Origin: Gammaproteobacteria bacterium
GTDB taxonomy: Bacteria; Pseudomonadota; Gammaproteobacteria; PS1; Pseudothioglobaceae
Direction of reading: 5' to 3'
Assembly (NCBI GenBank): GCA_029937335.1
Contig: JAPYQD010000041.1
Location: forward strand, 1 to 6,786
DNA: 6,786 bases
The notes under the pieces were generated by a model. That model was not told the DNA's origin and did no database searches. It worked only from the letters and a program-made list of their open reading frames with translations. Numbering within the stretch: the first letter of the stretch is position 1; every line of letters starts with the position of its first letter. The translations under genes were made by a program, and so were the position numbers. Below, piece after piece: positions 1 through 6,589 of the stretch.

Positions 1-3000
1 TTGCCACGTAAACTTTAACCATCTTCATTACACCTGGTGGTAATTCTGCACCTTCCTCAATCTTAGCGCGTTCAACTTCAAAGAACTTGTCAAATTCAAC
101 TTGCTTGGCTTTGGCTTGTTTAACCAATGCCGCGACTTCTTTATTCACAGTTGCATCTTCAACTTTAAGCTTAGCAATGTCTGCATTGTCAAGCCTCTTC
201 ATTAGTTTAGCGTTGAGTTTCTCACCAGCTTTAATATCACCAACCGCTTTGGTTAATGCATTGCCAGAAAGTTTTAAACGGATACGACGGAATATATCAC
301 CGTCAATAATACCAAACTCGTCATCAATGTCTTTTCTGATTTTCGCTAAGCGCTCTTCGTCAATACTCACAGCTCTTGCGTCTTTTTCAACACGGTCACG
401 GGTAAAGACTTGTACGTCGATAACCACACCTGATTTTGATGCGCCGATACGTAATGAAGAATCTTTAACGCTGTTGGCTTTTTCACCAAAAATAGCACGC
501 AATAACTTCTCTTCTGGAGAAAGTACGGTTTCACTCTTAGGCGTAACCTTACCTACTAGGATGTCGCCACCCTTAACACGAGCACCTACATAAACCACAC
601 CAACTTCGTCTAATTTAGCCAAAGCAGATTCGCTCACATTGGGAATATCAGCGGTGATTTCTTCAGGACCTAATTTAGTATCACGAGAATACGCCGTTAG
701 CTCTTCGATGTGAATCGTGGTGTAACGATCTTCTTGCACCACTCTTTCTGAAATTAAGATTGAATCCTCAAAGTTGTAACCATTCCAAGGCATAAAGGCA
801 ATTTTCATGTTTTGACCTAGCGCTAATTCACCCATATCGGTTGATGGACCATCTGCCAATACATCGCCTATTGCTATCTTATCGCCTGTTTTTACCAAAG
901 GTTTTTGGTTAATACAAGTATTTTGGTTAGAACGTGCGTACTTAGTTAAGTTGTAAATATCAACACCTAACTCGCCCGCTTTGGTTTGCTTAGAATCAAC
1001 ACGAATAACAATACGTGATGCATCTACCGCTTCAACCACACCGCCATGTTTGGCGGTAACACAGACGCGAGAGTCGGTTGCAACAACGCGCTCAATACCG
1101 GTACCGACCAATGGCTTCTCTGCCTTTAATACAGGTACTGCTTGGCGTTGCATGTTTGAACCCATGAGTGCACGGTTGGCATCATCATGCTCTAAGAATG
1201 GAATCAGTGACGCTGCCACTGATGAAATTTGCTTAGAGTCAATGTCAATTAGAGTGACATCTTCAGAGCCCACCAATACAAATTCGTTTTTACGACGACA
1301 TGGAATTAAGTCATCCATTAATTGACCTTTACCATCTACTGTCGAATTTGCTTGTGCAATCGTATGCTCAAGCTCATCAATCGCAGACACGTAAATTACT
1401 TCATCTGTTACTTTGCCTTTTTTAACTATCTGATAAGGCGTTTCTAAGAAACCATAATCATTGGTTTTAGCATACACCGCTAGTGTATTAATCAGACCAA
1501 TGTTTGGGCCTTCCGGCGTTTCAATTGGACATAAACGACCATAATGTGATGGATGTACGTCACGTACTTCAAAACCTGCACGCTCACGGGTTAGACCACC
1601 TGGACCTAAGGCTGAAATACGACGTTTATGCGTGACACCCGATAAAGGATTCACTTGATCCATAAACTGTGACAACTGAGAAGAACCAAAGAATTCTCTC
1701 ACCGCTGCCGATACCGGCTTAGAGTTAATGAGATCTTGTGGTGTTAATTCATCTGTTTCTGCTAAGTTTAAACCTTCTTTAACCGCTTTTTCAACACGAA
1801 CCAAACCAATTCTAAACTGGTTTTCAATCATTTCACCGATTGCTCTGACACGTCTGTTAGCTAGTGTGTCAACATCATCAACAACATCATTACCGTTTTT
1901 AATATCGATTAACAACTTAAGAACACTGATAATGTCATCATTGGTTAATACATGCTCGCCTGTTTCAGACTTAATGCCTAAACGACGATTAAGTTTCATA
2001 CGACCTACCCTGGATAAATCGTAACGATCATTCTTAAAGAACAAGTTATTAAATAACAAGTTAACCGCATCTGCTGTTGCAGGTTCACCTGGACGCATCA
2101 CATGATAAATACTCATGCGTGCTTCAAGCTCAGTTTGCGTATCATCTAAACGTAATGTGTCTGAAATATAAGCACCACCTTTAGATTCATTAATATAAAG
2201 AATTTCAATCTTCTTAACTTTGTTGGCACTTAATGCTTCTAACACCTCTTCGCTAATCACTGTATTGGCAGCAAATAAGATTTCACCCGTTTCTTTGTCG
2301 ATCAAGTCTTGTGAAATAACTTTGTCTAATAAGTATTCAAGCGGTGCGTTGATTGATTTAACGCCGGCTTTTTCCAGAATCTTGGCGTGCTTAGCGGTAA
2401 TACGACGACCTTTTTCAACAATAATATCTTTGCCTGATTTAATATCAAACTCTGCAATCACACCACGTAGTTTGGCAGGTGATAAGCCAACATCACAAGA
2501 TTTAGCTTTAAGTTTAACGTTAATTTTTTCAAAGAAAGTATCTAAGATTCCATCTGCGCTTAAGCCCATTGCACGCAATAACGTTGTTATTGGTAATTTA
2601 CGACGACGATCAATTCGTGCGTATAAATGTTCGTGATGATCAAATTCAAAATCTAACCATGAACCGCGGTAAGGAATAACGCGCGATGAAAATAAGATCT
2701 TGCCTGAAGAGTGGGTTTTACCCTTATCGTGTTCAAAAATAACACCTGGAGATCTGTGTAACTGTGACACCACAACACGTTCTGTACCATTAATAACAAA
2801 AGTACCTGTTTCGGTCATAAGTGGTAATTGACCTAAGTAAACATCTTCTTCAATGATTTGCTTAACTCGACGTTTTTTCTTGAGAGTTGAACCATTCTTA
2901 TCAAATAAGACAAGGTTTAATTTAACTCGTAGTGTTGAGGCAAAAGTGACGCCACGTAATTTACACTCTTCAACGTTAAATTTTGGTTCTTGTAGTTCGT

Positions 3001-3223
3001 AATCAACATATTCAATTTCTGCATAGCCGTTAACTGCTGTTATCGGGAATACGGACTGGAATACTGCATGTAGGCCGACATCTTTTTTTGTTTTTTCGCC
3101 AGCTTGGATAAAGCCATTGAATGAGTCGATCTGGATAGCCAGTAAATCTGGTTCGGTTAAAATTGATTCTCTAGAACCAAAATTATTTCTAATTCGCTTT
3201 TTTTCAGTAAATGAATAAGCCAT
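1..3223 (-). CDS. rpoB: RNA polymerase beta subunit, 3' end cut by window edge
   Basis: Beta subunit of DNA-dependent RNA polymerase; with beta-prime it forms the active-site cleft and the rifampicin pocket. The frame is open from ATG at 3223 to base 1, giving 1074 codons of the roughly 1340 usual. The N-terminus (MAYSFTEKKRIR) matches the family, and CGAGG at 3229-3233 is a well-placed Shine-Dalgarno. The rifampicin pocket is intact (residues about 513-540): Q519, D522, H532, R535 and S537 correspond to E. coli Q513, D516, H526, R529 and S531, so the enzyme should be rifampicin sensitive. The NFEDSI motif has E819 and D820. The numbering offset to E. coli is +6 at both places but about +19 at the window edge, so about 13 extra residues lie in the variable insert region (about 900-1050). 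The sequence stops at KVYVA, just before the GDKMAGRHGNKG segment with the catalytic lysines. rpoC should follow outside the window. No frameshift was seen. Confidence 0.99.
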   Translation of the reverse strand, partial: MAYSFTEKKRIRNNFGSRESILTEPDLLAIQIDSFNGFIQAGEKTKKDVGLHAVFQSVFPITAVNGYAEIEYVDYELQEPKFNVEECKLRGVTFASTLRVKLNLVLFDKNGSTLKKKRRVKQIIEEDVYLGQLPLMTETGTFVINGTERVVVSQLHRSPGVIFEHDKGKTHSSGKILFSSRVIPYRGSWLDFEFDHHEHLYARIDRRRKLPITTLLRAMGLSADGILDTFFEKINVKLKAKSCDVGLSPAKLRGVIAEFDIKSGKDIIVEKGRRITAKHAKILEKAGVKSINAPLEYLLDKVISQDLIDKETGEILFAANTVISEEVLEALSANKVKKIEILYINESKGGAYISDTLRLDDTQTELEARMSIYHVMRPGEPATADAVNLLFNNLFFKNDRYDLSRVGRMKLNRRLGIKSETGEHVLTNDDIISVLKLLIDIKNGNDVVDDVDTLANRRVRAIGEMIENQFRIGLVRVEKAVKEGLNLAETDELTPQDLINSKPVSAAVREFFGSSQLSQFMDQVNPLSGVTHKRRISALGPGGLTRERAGFEVRDVHPSHYGRLCPIETPEGPNIGLINTLAVYAKTNDYGFLETPYQIVKKGKVTDEVIYVSAIDELEHTIAQANSTVDGKGQLMDDLIPCRRKNEFVLVGSEDVTLIDIDSKQISSVAASLIPFLEHDDANRALMGSNMQRQAVPVLKAEKPLVGTGIERVVATDSRVCVTAKHGGVVEAVDASRIVIRVDSKQTKAGELGVDIYNLTKYARSNQNTCINQKPLVKTGDKIAIGDVLADGPSTDMGELALGQNMKIAFMPWNGYNFEDSILISERVVQEDRYTTIHIEELTAYSRDTKLGPEEITADIPNVSESALAKLDEVGVVYVGARVKGGDILVGKVTPKSETVLSPEEKLLRAIFGEKANSVKDSSLRIGASKSGVVIDVQVFTRDRVEKDARAVSIDEERLAKIRKDIDDEFGIIDGDIFRRIRLKLSGNALTKAVGDIKAGEKLNAKLMKRLDNADIAKLKVEDATVNKEVAALVKQAKAKQVEFDKFFEVERAKIEEGAELPPGVMKMVKVYVA

Positions 3224-3269
3224 GAATACCTCGTATTAGTTGATGATTACTTGTAAAAATTCTTGTTAC

Positions 3270-3305
3270 GATAAAAACACCAAAATCCCCTTGTGGGGAT
3301 TTTGG
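3270..3305 (-). terminator. rplL-rpoB hairpin with U-tract (attenuator)
   Basis: On the minus strand a perfect 11-bp stem (CCAAAATCCCC pairing with GGGGATTTTGG, 3280-3305) closes a 4-base loop (ACAA). It is followed at once by TGTTTTTATC, a good U-tract. It sits 17 bases after the rplL stop and about 57 bases before the rpoB start. This is the form of an intrinsic terminator. In E. coli a partial terminator at the same place lowers rpoBC expression relative to the abundant stalk proteins. I infer the same role here, because I see no convincing new promoter between the hairpin and rpoB, so readthrough must feed rpoB. Confidence 0.88.
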
Positions 3306-3322
3306 GTAATACACAGAACTAA

Positions 3323-3697
3323 TTACTTAAGTTCTACGCTAGCGCCAGCTTCTTCAAGCTGCTTCTTAACATCTTCAGCTTCCGCTTTATCAACACCTTC
3401 TTTAATTGGTGTTGGTGCAGCTTCAACCATGTCTTTAGCCTCTTTAAGACCTAAGCCAGTGATGCCACGTACTGCTTTAATAACCGCAACTTTCTTCTCA
3501 CCGAATGATGTCAATACAACATCGAATTCAGATTGCTCTTCCGCTGCGCCGCCAGCATCTGCTGCCGCTACTGGTGCTGCTGCCGCTGCTGCTGCAGATA
3601 CACCGAACTTCTCTTCCATTGCTGAAACTAATTCAACAACATCCATTACAGACATGTCTGCAATTGCATTTAAAATATCGTCATTTGATAATGCCAT
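3323..3697 (-). CDS. rplL: 50S ribosomal protein bL12 (L7/L12)
   Basis: Stalk protein of the large subunit, present as several dimers on L10; its C-terminal domain recruits and stimulates EF-Tu, EF-G, IF2 and RF3. The 124 residues are the usual size. Residues 1-32 form the helical dimerisation domain (LSNDDILNAIADMSVMDVVE). Residues 34-56 are the flexible hinge, very rich in Ala with a run of seven (A35-A41). Residues 57-124 form the globular domain with the conserved EKKVAVIKAVRGITGLGLKEAK surface split over residues 67-88. The ATG has a strong AAGGAG eight bases upstream. It lies only 22 bases after rplJ, so the two are co-transcribed and share control by the leader upstream of rplJ. An attenuator follows it. 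Confidence 0.99.
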   Translation of the reverse strand: MALSNDDILNAIADMSVMDVVELVSAMEEKFGVSAAAAAAAPVAAADAGGAAEEQSEFDVVLTSFGEKKVAVIKAVRGITGLGLKEAKDMVEAAPTPIKEGVDKAEAEDVKKQLEEAGASVELK

Positions 3698-3719
3698 GAT
3701 ATTTACTCCTTTTTATTTA

Positions 3720-4241
3720 TTATTGTTTTTGGTCACGAACTGCCGCTACCACTCGAGTTACTTTTGTCGGAACTTCATTCAAAGTTCTTGCTAGTTTCTC
3801 TACCGGTGCTAACATAAGCGCCATAACCAGACTGATCGCTTGATCTTTAGTTGGTAAGTCTGCAATACGCTTAAGCTGATCTGCTTCCACAAATTCGCCT
3901 GAAACGCCCAAACCCTTAACGACTAAATCTTCGTTATCTTTAACGAAATCATTAAATACGCGTGCTACTGCACCTGGATCTTCCTGAGAAAATCCAAGGA
4001 TTACCGGTCCGCTAAGAACGGGTAGTACACACTCGCATTCAGTCTTCGCTAATGCTATTTTTGCTAAGGTATTCTTTACAACACGTAAAGAAACATTTGC
4101 ATCCATTGCACTAGAGCGTAGATTAGTCATTTGTTCAACTGTCAATCCACGATACTCGGCCACGCCAACAGAAATTGCACTATCCGCTAGTGAATTTACT
4201 TGTTCGACAACAACCTTTTTTGCTTCAAGATTTAGAGCCAT
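3720..4241 (-). CDS. rplJ: 50S ribosomal protein uL10
   Basis: Base of the ribosomal stalk: its N-terminal domain binds the GTPase-associated region of 23S rRNA next to L11, and its long C-terminal helix carries the L12 dimers. The N-terminal part has the family pattern (VAEYRGLTVEQM at 27-38, LRVVKNTLAKIAL at 52-64, SGPVILGFS at 77-85). The C-terminal helix is about 130-171 (APVEKLARTLNEVPTKVTRV within it). At 173 residues it is slightly longer than the roughly 165 of E. coli, with the APVEKLARTLNEVP segment common in non-enteric relatives. The ATG start is set by AGGAG at 4248-4252, six bases upstream. Translation is expected to be repressed by the L10-L12 complex binding the structured leader just upstream. 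Confidence 0.99.
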   Translation of the reverse strand: MALNLEAKKVVVEQVNSLADSAISVGVAEYRGLTVEQMTNLRSSAMDANVSLRVVKNTLAKIALAKTECECVLPVLSGPVILGFSQEDPGAVARVFNDFVKDNEDLVVKGLGVSGEFVEADQLKRIADLPTKDQAISLVMALMLAPVEKLARTLNEVPTKVTRVVAAVRDQKQ

Positions 4242-4298
4242 TTGCCTCTCCTGAACAGTTTAAAAAAGAAAGCCACCTTATTTGATAACTTTCGCCAC

Positions 4299-4421
4299 AG
4301 AGTATTTTCATACCCTCTACATAGGCCGAGTGTGTTACCACTCAATTAAACAAATACTCCAGGAGGAATATCCGAACCTATGGTCTTTGAGGTCATGCAG
4401 AATTAACGCTGCGACCCAAAG
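4299..4421 (-). promoter_or_regulatory. Ribosomal protein L10 leader (autoregulatory mRNA structure)
   Basis: The roughly 200-base spacer before rplJ holds an RNA that folds well on the minus strand. A first arm (4385-4421) pairs CTTTG, GGTC and GCAG with CTGC, GACC and CAAAG, with a two-base (AT) and a one-base bulge and an eight-base loop containing TTAAT. A three-way junction follows: closing stem CATAGG (4377-4382) with CCTATG (4320-4325), containing hairpin ATATTCC/GGAGTAT (4354-4371) and hairpin TGAGTG/CACTCG (4327-4344). A further hairpin with a GAAA tetraloop covers 4299-4316. Position and sequence (the TTAAT loop, the GACCATAGG block) match the known L10 leader, where L10-L12 binds and represses rplJL translation. 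The match is by eye; the role is from family knowledge. Confidence 0.85.
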
Positions 4422-4440
4422 AATTCTTTTGCTTGGTCTA

Positions 4441-4467
4441 ATTAAAGATCAAGCGATGCTAAATCAA
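4441..4467 (-). promoter_or_regulatory. Candidate sigma-70 promoter for rplJL
   Basis: At the 3' end of rplA the minus strand has TTGATT (4462-4467) and TTTAAT (4441-4446, one mismatch to TATAAT), but the spacer is only 15 bases. Transcription would start near 4434, just before the L10 leader, as the known rplJ promoter of E. coli would predict. The poor spacing makes this weak, and the AT-rich context yields such matches by chance. Confidence 0.3.
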
Positions 4468-5137
4468 CCGATACGCCTGCGCCCATCGTTGAAGAAACAC
4501 TTAATTTTTTAAAGTACACGCCTTTAGCTGAACTAGGCTTAGCCTTTTTCAATGCTTCCATTAGTGTTGCAATATTTTCACTTAATGCTTTCACATCAAA
4601 AGATGCTTTACCAACGCCAGCATGAACAATCGCAGCCTTATCTGTACGGTAACGTACTTGACCTGCTTTTGCATTATTAACAGCTGTTGCAACATCCGGT
4701 GTTACCGTGCCAACTTTAGGGTTAGGCATCAAGCCACGTGGGCCTAATATTTGACCTAAACGACCAACCACACCCATTGCATCAGGTGATGCAATCACCA
4801 CATCATAATTAAGATCGCCGTCCTGCATGGATTTCATTAAATCTTCCATACCGACAACATCTGCACCCGCCGCCTCAGCTTTTGCGACGTTATCACCTTG
4901 TGTAAATACCGCAACACGGACAGTTTTACCCGTACCATTTGGCAGCACAACTGCGCCACGAACGTTTTGATCTGACTTCTTAGAGTCAACACCAAGGTTA
5001 ACACTAACGTCAATAGATTCGTCAAATTTTGATGTTGCGCATTCTTTAATTACAGTTAATGCATCTTCAATTGTATAACGTTTACCGATTTCAACTTTAG
5101 CTGCTATGTCTTTTTGTTTTTTTGTTAATTTAGCCAT
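4442..5137 (-). CDS. rplA: 50S ribosomal protein uL1
   Basis: Forms the mobile L1 stalk at the E site by binding 23S rRNA, and in many bacteria represses its own operon by binding the rplK-rplA mRNA. The 231 residues are close to the 234 of E. coli. Visible landmarks are the start MAKLTKKQKDIAAK, the SDQNVRGAVVLPNGTGKTVR block (55-74), the L1 signature LGPRGLMPNPKVGTVTP (131-147), GQVRYRTDK (159-167) and the C-terminal RNA-binding TMGAGVSVD (217-225). I chose ATG at 5137 rather than the in-frame TTG at 5158, because family members begin with MAKL and a GGAGG lies nine bases before it. The gap to rplK is four bases, indicating translational coupling. Confidence 0.98.
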   Translation of the reverse strand: MAKLTKKQKDIAAKVEIGKRYTIEDALTVIKECATSKFDESIDVSVNLGVDSKKSDQNVRGAVVLPNGTGKTVRVAVFTQGDNVAKAEAAGADVVGMEDLMKSMQDGDLNYDVVIASPDAMGVVGRLGQILGPRGLMPNPKVGTVTPDVATAVNNAKAGQVRYRTDKAAIVHAGVGKASFDVKALSENIATLMEALKKAKPSSAKGVYFKKLSVSSTMGAGVSVDLASLDL

Positions 5138-5141
5138 CTGA

Positions 5142-5570
5142 TTAACCCTCCACTTCAATACCCATTGAACGGGCTGTTCCAGAAATAATAGTCACTGCTG
5201 CATCCATATCATTTGCGTTTAGATCTTTCATTTTGATCGTCGCAACTTCTTCTAATTGTGCACGTGTAATCTTGCCAACTTTGTCAGTATGTGGCACGCC
5301 AGAACCTTTCTTAATGCCGGTCACTTTTAAGATTAACAATGCTGCTGGTGGTGTTTTAGTAATGAAAGTAAAGCTACGATCGTTATAAACTGTAATCACC
5401 ACTGGTACTTTCATACCTTTGTCAATGTCTTGTGTTTGTGCGTTAAACGCCTTACAGAAATCCATAATGTTCACACCATGCTGACCCAATGCAGGACCTA
5501 CCGGTGGTGAAGGATTAGCTTCTTGTGCTGGAATCTGCAGCTTAATATATGATTCAATTTTTTTAGCCAT
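5142..5570 (-). CDS. rplK: 50S ribosomal protein uL11
   Basis: Binds the 23S GTPase-associated centre with L10 and takes part in factor-dependent GTP hydrolysis; it is also needed for stringent-response activation by RelA and is part of the thiostrepton site. The 142 residues are the standard length. The N-terminal domain has the proline-rich PSPPVGPALGQHGVNIMDFC segment (20-39), whose prolines P20, P22 and P23 line the thiostrepton pocket. The C-terminal RNA-binding domain (about 73-142) has TPPAALLILK (73-82), KKGSG (87-91), the acidic-basic QLEEVATIKMKDLNA segment and the final GTARSMGIEVEG. The ATG is preceded by AAGGA six bases upstream. The lysine cluster near the N-terminus (AKKIESYIKL) is normal for the family. 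It follows nusG after 86 bases and precedes rplA by four. Confidence 0.99.
   Translation of the reverse strand: MAKKIESYIKLQIPAQEANPSPPVGPALGQHGVNIMDFCKAFNAQTQDIDKGMKVPVVITVYNDRSFTFITKTPPAALLILKVTGIKKGSGVPHTDKVGKITRAQLEEVATIKMKDLNANDMDAAVTIISGTARSMGIEVEG
5147..5151 (-). promoter_or_regulatory. rplA Shine-Dalgarno inside the rplK 3' end
   Basis: GGAGG lies within the last codons of rplK (Val-Glu-Gly-stop) and nine bases before the rplA ATG. It decides the rplA start at 5137 and shows why L11 and L1 synthesis would be coupled: ribosomes finishing rplK uncover or directly re-use this site. Confidence 0.8.
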
Positions 5571-5656
5571 TTTTCTTCCTTGAGGTGTTTGCCTCGTTTT
5601 GGGTATAGCGCCTATTAAGCTTCCCTGTTAAACCATAACCCGAAGGTTATTTTCTT
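5571..5656 (-). promoter_or_regulatory. nusG-rplK spacer with UUCG hairpin and possible rplK leader
   Basis: Reading the minus strand, a perfect six-bp hairpin capped by a TTCG tetraloop (ATAACC-TTCG-GGTTAT, 5635-5650) lies a few bases after the nusG stop. It has only a weak T-run behind it, so it looks more like an mRNA stabiliser or boundary than a strong terminator. Next, GGG (5623-5625) can pair with CCC (5601-5603) around an inner ATAG/CTAT stem (5605-5615), with an asymmetric loop. Finally a GAGG/CCTC hairpin (5582-5595) abuts the rplK Shine-Dalgarno. In E. coli this spacer holds the rplK promoter and the L1 translational operator; equivalence here is inferred from position only. Confidence 0.45.
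5602..5631 (-). promoter_or_regulatory. Candidate sigma-70 promoter for rplKA
   Basis: TTAACA (5626-5631, five of six to TTGACA), 18 bases, then TATACC (5602-5607, four of six to TATAAT). A start near 5595 would leave a leader of only about 25 bases before rplK. E. coli has a promoter in the equivalent gap. The -10 match is poor and the same bases can form RNA structure, so this is only a candidate. Confidence 0.3.
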
Positions 5657-6190
5657 TTAAGTTTTCGCCACTTGTGAAAACTCAAGCTCTACTGGAGTAG
5701 TGCGTCCAAAAATCAACACTTCTACTTTGAGTAAATTCTTTTCATAATCAACCGCTTCAATGGTGCCGTTGAATTCGTTAAACGGTCCGTCAATCACTAA
5801 GACTTCTTCACCCGGTTGATAAGCTACTTTAGGCTTAGGCTTGTCAGCACCCTCTTGTACGCGTGCCATAATTTTATCAACTTCACGCTGTGTAATCGGG
5901 GAAGGCTTACCTGATGAACCGCCAATAAAACCAATCACATTATTGGTATTTTTTACCAACAACCAACTTGGCTCAGTGAGTTCCATATTAACCAACATAT
6001 AGCCAGGGAAAAACTTACGTTCAGCCATTTTCTTTTGGCCGTCTTTAAGCTCCACCACTTGCTCAATCGGAATCATAACGTCACTTACTAAGTCTTCTAA
6101 ACCTTCTCTTACAACTGATTCTTCAATTGCGATTTTAACTTTCGCTTCATAACCACTTCTTGCATGAAGTACGTACCATCTTTTAGCCAT
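5657..6190 (-). CDS. nusG: Transcription termination/antitermination factor NusG
   Basis: Elongation factor that binds RNA polymerase through its N-terminal NGN domain. Its KOW domain contacts either Rho (termination) or ribosomal protein S10 (coupling to translation and antitermination). The 177 residues are close to the 181 of E. coli and there is no inserted third domain. NGN covers about 1-110: RWYVLHARSGYEAKV at 4-18, RKFFPGYMLVNM at 58-69, VIGFIGGSSGKPSPI at 85-99. The KOW domain is about 120-177, with GEEVLVIDGPFNEFNGTIE inside it and IFGRTTPVELEFSQV at 160-174. F161 is the equivalent of E. coli F165, which contacts S10 and Rho. ATG 6190 follows AAGGGA, which overlaps the secE stop codon. 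The secE-nusG gap is nine bases, so the pair is translationally coupled. Confidence 0.99.
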   Translation of the reverse strand: MAKRWYVLHARSGYEAKVKIAIEESVVREGLEDLVSDVMIPIEQVVELKDGQKKMAERKFFPGYMLVNMELTEPSWLLVKNTNNVIGFIGGSSGKPSPITQREVDKIMARVQEGADKPKPKVAYQPGEEVLVIDGPFNEFNGTIEAVDYEKNLLKVEVLIFGRTTPVELEFSQVAKT

Positions 6191-6199
6191 CTTATTCCC

Positions 6200-6574
6200 T
6201 TAGTTTGTAAGCAGCTGAACAGCCCAAGTTAAAATTGCATCGACAATCCATAAGAAAATCGCAACAATCACCACAGCCACCATAATCATGCCAGTGGTCT
6301 TAACTGTCTCATCACGCGTTGGCCAAACTACCTTGCGTAACTCAATCTTGGTTTCTTTAGTAAAGTTACTTAATCGAACCCCTTGAGGTGCTTTAAAAAA
6401 TACAAAAGCAGCCAATACTAGGCCTACCAATAAAACCAACACCTTATATAGTGTTGTGTTTAATCCTAATGGGTCTTGGTAATAAAGCACAAAAGAGCCC
6501 AACACAATTAAGATTGATACCATCATTACTATTGATGACTCTTTTTTTACTTGACTTTCTACACTCTTACTCAC
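6200..6574 (-). CDS. secE: Preprotein translocase subunit SecE
   Basis: Essential small subunit of the SecYEG inner-membrane channel that clamps SecY. At 124 residues with three membrane helices (about 14-32, 42-60 and 94-120), it is the long gammaproteobacterial form, not the single-helix form of many other bacteria. Between helices 2 and 3 lies the conserved amphipathic cytoplasmic segment TKIELRKVVWPTRDE (75-89), the family signature. The start is GTG at 6574: it is preceded by AAAGG at 6581-6585 with six bases between, no other upstream start is available in frame, and the resulting N-terminus MSKSVESQVKKE has normal length. It sits between tRNA-Trp (15 bases upstream) and nusG (nine bases downstream), the usual order. 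Confidence 0.98.
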   Translation of the reverse strand: MSKSVESQVKKESSIVMMVSILIVLGSFVLYYQDPLGLNTTLYKVLVLLVGLVLAAFVFFKAPQGVRLSNFTKETKIELRKVVWPTRDETVKTTGMIMVAVVIVAIFLWIVDAILTWAVQLLTN

Positions 6575-6585
6575 ATTACACCTTT
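6571..6585 (-). promoter_or_regulatory. secE initiation region: GTG start overlapped by ATG-TGA
   Basis: The minus strand has AAAGG (6581-6585), then ATG at 6574-6576 followed at once by TGA at 6571-6573, in a frame shifted by two bases from secE. The secE GTG (6572-6574) shares the G of that ATG. The Shine-Dalgarno is four bases from the ATG and six from the GTG, so the better initiator codon leads straight to a stop and the weaker GTG makes SecE. The sequence is clear; any dampening of SecE synthesis is inference. Confidence 0.6.
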
Positions 6586-6589
6586 AATA

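Noticed and set aside
87..2636. Several plus-strand frames of 98-168 codons opposite rpoB
   Set aside because: All lie antisense to an intact, highly conserved rpoB frame, have Ser/Thr/Leu-rich compositions typical of reversed codons and lack plausible ribosome sites.
3240..3794. Plus-strand 184-codon frame with Ala- and Ser-rich sequence
   Set aside because: It is the mirror of rplL and the rplJ 3' end. The alanine-rich part comes from the complement of the rplL hinge codons; no ribosome site or family resemblance.
4282..4512. Plus-strand 76-codon frame over the gap before rplJ
   Set aside because: It lies antisense to the L10 leader and the rplA 3' end, resembles no family I know, and the leader structure explains this stretch better.
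4837..5025. Minus-strand 62-codon frame inside rplA
   Set aside because: It is out of frame inside the strongly conserved rplA coding sequence and has no recognisable features.
5138..5158. Upstream TTG start adding seven residues to L1
   Set aside because: It would overlap the rplK end and spoil the conserved MAKL start; the GGAGG spacing fits the ATG at 5137.
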